From Faecalitalea sp. UBA4312 (GTDB lineage Bacteria > Bacillota_I > Bacilli_A > Erysipelotrichales > Erysipelotrichaceae), in NCBI GenBank assembly GCA_002394635.1, contig DGUK01000020.1, forward strand, positions 1-7,646: a stretch of DNA of 7,646 bases, read 5' to 3'. Positions 5,041-7,646 of this stretch are shown here, piece by piece. Each line of letters opens with the position of its first letter. Within the stretch, counting starts at the first letter, position 1. Made by a program: the position numbers and the translations under genes. The notes beneath the pieces were generated by a model. It was not told the origin of the DNA. It saw only the letters and a list, made by a program, of their open reading frames with translations, and did no database searches.

Positions 5041-6123
5041 AAATAGGCAAAGATAAATTCATCAAGATCTCCATCCAGAACCGCCTGTACCTGACTGGTT
5101 TCATAACCGGTACGAACATCCTTGACCAGACTGTACGGATGCATGACATAGCTGCGGATCTGAGAGCCCCATTCATTGGCAGCTTGTTTTCCTTTGATGG
5201 CAGCCACCTTCTTTTCCTGTTCTTCAATTTCCAGCTGATAGAGCCTGGATTTCAATACCCGCATGGCCTCTTCTCTGTTTTCATGCTGGGAACGGCCATT
5301 CTGGCATGTAGATACGATCCCGGTCGGCTTGTGTACGATCCGAACTGCCGAATCGGTCTTATTGATATGCTGGCCCCCGGCCCCGCTGGCTCTTTTGGTC
5401 TCTATTTCAATATCCTCCGGCTTGATTTCGATTTCAATCTCATCATTGAACTGGGGCATGACCTCTAATGACGCAAAGGACGTATGCCGCCGAGCTCCGG
5501 AATCAAATGGTGAAATACGAACTAACCGATGGACTCCTTTTTCTGATTTCAGATAGCCATAAGCTTTATCGCCTTCCACCAGAAAGGTGACGCTTTTAAT
5601 ACCGGCTACATCCCCGGCCAGATAATCCAGGACTGTCACCTTATAGCCTTTCTTTTCCGCATACCGGGTATACATACGATATAACATCGATGCCCAGTCA
5701 TGGCTTTCCGTGCCACCCGCTCCCGGATGCAGTTCCAAGATCGCATTGTTGTTGTCATATTCATGGCTCAACAATACCTGGATCTCAAAGGATTCCATTT
5801 TTTTGATCGAATCATTGTATTCTTCTTCCGCCATCATCATCAGTTCTTCATCATATTCCGCCTTTAACGCATCCGCTGTTTCATCCAAACCGGTCAATGA
5901 TGCATCGAGTTCTTCATACGAATCCACGATATTCTTCAAACTGTTACGACTGCGGATCGTGCTCTGCGCCTTTTTCTGGTCAGTCCAGAAATCCGGCTGT
6001 AAAGTCAGCGCATCGTATTCTTTGATCTTTTCTTTTTTAGAAGCTAAGTCAAAGAGACTCACCCAGAGCTCTTAACTTCTCCAGGTGAGTATTCAAACTT
6101 TGTTTTAATTCATAGAGTTCCAT
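5022..6123 (-). CDS. prfB: Peptide chain release factor RF2, expressed through a programmed +1 frameshift
   Basis: RF2 recognises UGA and UAA in the ribosomal A site and triggers peptide release. The first 24 codons run from the ATG at 6123 ([20 protein letters not shown]...) to an in-frame TGA at 6051-6049. A +1 shift on CTT-TGA-C moves into the frame encoding [13 protein letters not shown] and gives 366 residues, against 365 in E. coli. In the joined product the stop-codon reading tripeptide SPF is at 204-206 and the catalytic GGQ at 249-251 (within [16 protein letters not shown]), each one less than in E. coli. [16 protein letters not shown] is also typical of class I release factors. Residue 245 before GGQ is Ala, as in most bacteria. 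The ATG overlaps the secA stop by one base (TAATG), with AAGGAG eight bases upstream. The secA-prfB order is the same as in Bacillus subtilis. Autoregulated: low RF2 slows termination at UGA and favours the frameshift. Confidence 0.97.
6048..6064 (-). promoter_or_regulatory. Programmed +1 ribosomal frameshift site in prfB
   Basis: The slippery heptamer CTTTGAC lies at 6054-6048, with the in-frame UGA at codon 25. Three bases upstream (TCT between) is GGGTGAG at 6064-6058, in the position of the stimulatory Shine-Dalgarno-like element (AGGGGG in E. coli). GGTGA can pair with UCACC near the 3' end of 16S rRNA. Downstream the +1 frame is open for 342 codons with clear RF2 homology. Confidence 0.95.
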
Positions 6124-7646
6124 TACGCTTTCTCCTTGCGGATGCGTACTTTCATCAGGAAGAATGTAATCTCGCGATTGATCTTCTGATTCATTTCTTC
6201 AAACATTTCAAAGCCTTCTTCTACATATTGCTGCAACGGGTTGTTCTGCGCATAGCTTCGCAGATAGATACCGCCACGCAGCTTGTCCATCATATCAATA
6301 TGCTGGATCCAGTTACGGTCGATATTTCGCAATACAACAGTCTTTTCAAACGGATAGAACTGCGCTTTGACCAGTTCGATCTCATTTTCATAATCGGTCC
6401 ACATCTTATTCAGGCAGTACTCCTTGACCTGTTCGATGTTCTTTCCTTCCAGATCCTTGATACGGATCTTGCGCTCCTCCTGCATGCCCATCATTTCCAT
6501 GGATTTACAAAGACCGGCAGCGTCCACTTCTTTTCCGTTTTCGGATAAGTTCGCCTGAATAGTTTCTTCCAGTGCATTGTCAAAGATATTCTTCACCATA
6601 TCGTGAACGTTTTCACTTTCCAGGATCTTGTTTCTTTCCTCATAGATAATCTCTCTTTGACGACGCAGGACATCATCGTAATCCAGCAGCTGCTTACGCA
6701 TATCGAAGTTATAGCCTTCCACACGTTTCTGTGCCATCGTGATGGATTTCGTGACCGTCTTGGATTCGATCTTTTCATCGCCGACTTTTTCAAAGAGCTT
6801 CTGTAATTTATTTCCACCGAAACGAACCATCAGGTTATCCTCCAGGGAAACATAGAAACGGGAGAAACCAGGGTCTCCCTGACGACCGCTTCGTCCACGA
6901 AGCTGGTTATCGATACGGCGGGCTTCGTGACGCTCACTGCCCAGCACCGCTAAACCTCCCAGCTCACGGGATTCTTTCGTTAACTTGATATCGGTACCAC
7001 GACCGGCCATATTGGTGGCAATGGTTACAGATTTCGGACGTCCTGCCAAAGCGACGATTTCCGCTTCTCGGGCATGGTTCTTCGCATTCAGCAGCTGGTG
7101 TGGAATGTTCTTCTTTTTCAACAGACCGCTGATAAGCTCAGAAGTTTCCACCGCAATGGTACCCACCAAAACCGGCTGTCCCTTTTCATACAAGCGTTGG
7201 ATCTCATTGACCAGTGCATTATATTTGTTTTCCTTATGCGCATAGATCTCATCCGGAAGATCCTCACGGATGACTGGTTTATTGGTAGGAATGCATACAA
7301 CACGCATGTTGTAGGTTGATAAGAATTCCTCTTCCTCTGTTTTTGCGGTACCGGTCATACCGGCCAGCTTTTCATACAGACGGAAGAAGTTTTGATATGT
7401 AATCGTAGCCAACGTACTTGTTTCTTCCTTTACAGGAACGCCTTCTTTAGCTTCAATGGCTTGATGCAGTCCATCCGAATATGCACGGCCCGGCATCAAA
7501 CGGCCTGTAAACTGGTCAACGATCACGATTTCCTGTTCATCGCTGACAACGTATTCCACCTCATTGGTGAAGATGTAATTGGCACGCAATGCCTGGTTGA
7601 TGTGATGCACCAGCTGTGTATGCTCCACATCATACAGGTTCTTGAT
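6123..7646 (-). CDS. secA: Preprotein translocase ATPase SecA (C-terminal 507 residues; 5' end outside window)
   Basis: SecA is the ATPase that pushes unfolded preproteins through SecYEG at the cytoplasmic membrane. The visible part begins IKNLYDVEHTQLVHHI, in the preprotein cross-linking region. It contains VDQFTGRLMPGRAYSDGLHQ (44-63), the second nucleotide-binding domain with YEKLAGMTGTAK (91-102), helicase-type motifs TIATNMAGRGTDI (208-220) and the arginine-finger motif DNQLRGRSGRQGDPG (246-260), the scaffold helix MRKQLLDYDDVLRRQRE, and the helical wing/two-helix-finger end NWIQHIDMMDKLRGGIYLRS. All appear intact. The protein stops at ITFFLMKVRIRKEKA, right after the helical scaffold, without the usual flexible linker and CxCxSG...C zinc-binding tail. 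It overlaps prfB by one base, so the two are almost certainly co-transcribed from a promoter outside the window. Confidence 0.98.
   Translation of the reverse strand: MKNLYDVEHTQLVHHINQALRANYIFTNEVEYVVSDEQEIVIVDQFTGRLMPGRAYSDGLHQAIEAKEGVPVKEETSTLATITYQNFFRLYEKLAGMTGTAKTEEEEFLSTYNMRVVCIPTNKPVIREDLPDEIYAHKENKYNALVNEIQRLYEKGQPVLVGTIAVETSELISGLLKKKNIPHQLLNAKNHAREAEIVALAGRPKSVTIATNMAGRGTDIKLTKESRELGGLAVLGSERHEARRIDNQLRGRSGRQGDPGFSRFYVSLEDNLMVRFGGNKLQKLFEKVGDEKIESKTVTKSITMAQKRVEGYNFDMRKQLLDYDDVLRRQREIIYEERNKILESENVHDMVKNIFDNALEETIQANLSENGKEVDAAGLCKSMEMMGMQEERKIRIKDLEGKNIEQVKEYCLNKMWTDYENEIELVKAQFYPFEKTVVLRNIDRNWIQHIDMMDKLRGGIYLRSYAQNNPLQQYVEEGFEMFEEMNQKINREITFFLMKVRIRKEKA

Noticed and set aside
6050..6062. 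prfB starting at the GTG at 6062 as an uninterrupted 346-residue frame
   Set aside because: The first 24 codons in the other frame, the CTTTGAC site and the ribosome binding site before 6123 match the conserved frameshifted prfB. The shorter product would lack the N-terminal helix.
7626..7628. GTG as the start of a 501-residue protein
   Set aside because: SecA homology continues upstream (IKNLYD) to the window edge, so the gene is truncated by the window and does not start there.

Overview
This is a gene-dense stretch of a bacterial chromosome in which every supported gene lies on the minus strand, so transcription runs from position 7646 towards 1. The organism is most likely a Bacillota (Firmicutes) member. 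The signs are secA directly followed by prfB, strong purine-rich Shine-Dalgarno sites, TATAAT-type promoters, short hairpin-plus-T-run terminators, and a thiamin salvage operon behind a TPP riboswitch. The moderate GC content and short SecA would fit an Erysipelotrichia-like gut lineage, but that placement is a guess.

In order of transcription: (1) 7646-6123 is the 3' two thirds of secA, the preprotein translocase ATPase, cut by the window edge. Its stop codon shares one base with the start of prfB (TAATG). (2) 6123-5022 is prfB, release factor RF2, interrupted by an in-frame TGA at codon 25 inside the classic CTT-TGA-C autoregulatory +1 frameshift site. It ends in a terminator hairpin at 5009-5040. 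(3) 4850-3939 is a CorA-family metal transporter with its own promoter (4877-4905) and a weak terminator. (4) 3898-2868 is a two-gene unit: a YczE/YitT-like (DUF6198-type) membrane protein coupled by an ATGA overlap to a small DUF2185/Imm33-like protein. It ends in a perfect 30-bp palindrome that acts as terminator. (5) 2728-1 is the thiamin unit: promoter, TPP riboswitch, attenuator hairpin, then thiM, thiE, a HAD phosphatase and thiD (cut by the left edge), all tightly packed or overlapping.

The thiamin genes form a coherent salvage and coupling module. ThiM phosphorylates the thiazole alcohol, ThiD phosphorylates the pyrimidine (HMP) twice, and ThiE joins the two into thiamin monophosphate (TMP). 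The embedded HAD phosphatase is a good candidate for converting TMP to thiamin before a pyrophosphokinase makes TPP, which in turn shuts the operon off through the riboswitch. No de novo gene (thiC, thiG, thiS) is seen here.

Most of the window is housekeeping sequence and I see no mobile element, CRISPR array, tRNA or rRNA. I do not see a clearly new system. The points most worth a second look are the HAD enzyme in the thi operon, the apparently leaderless DUF6198-Imm33-like pair, SecA without its zinc-binding tail, the GGGTGAG stimulator at the prfB frameshift site, and stop codons built into or touching terminator hairpins.
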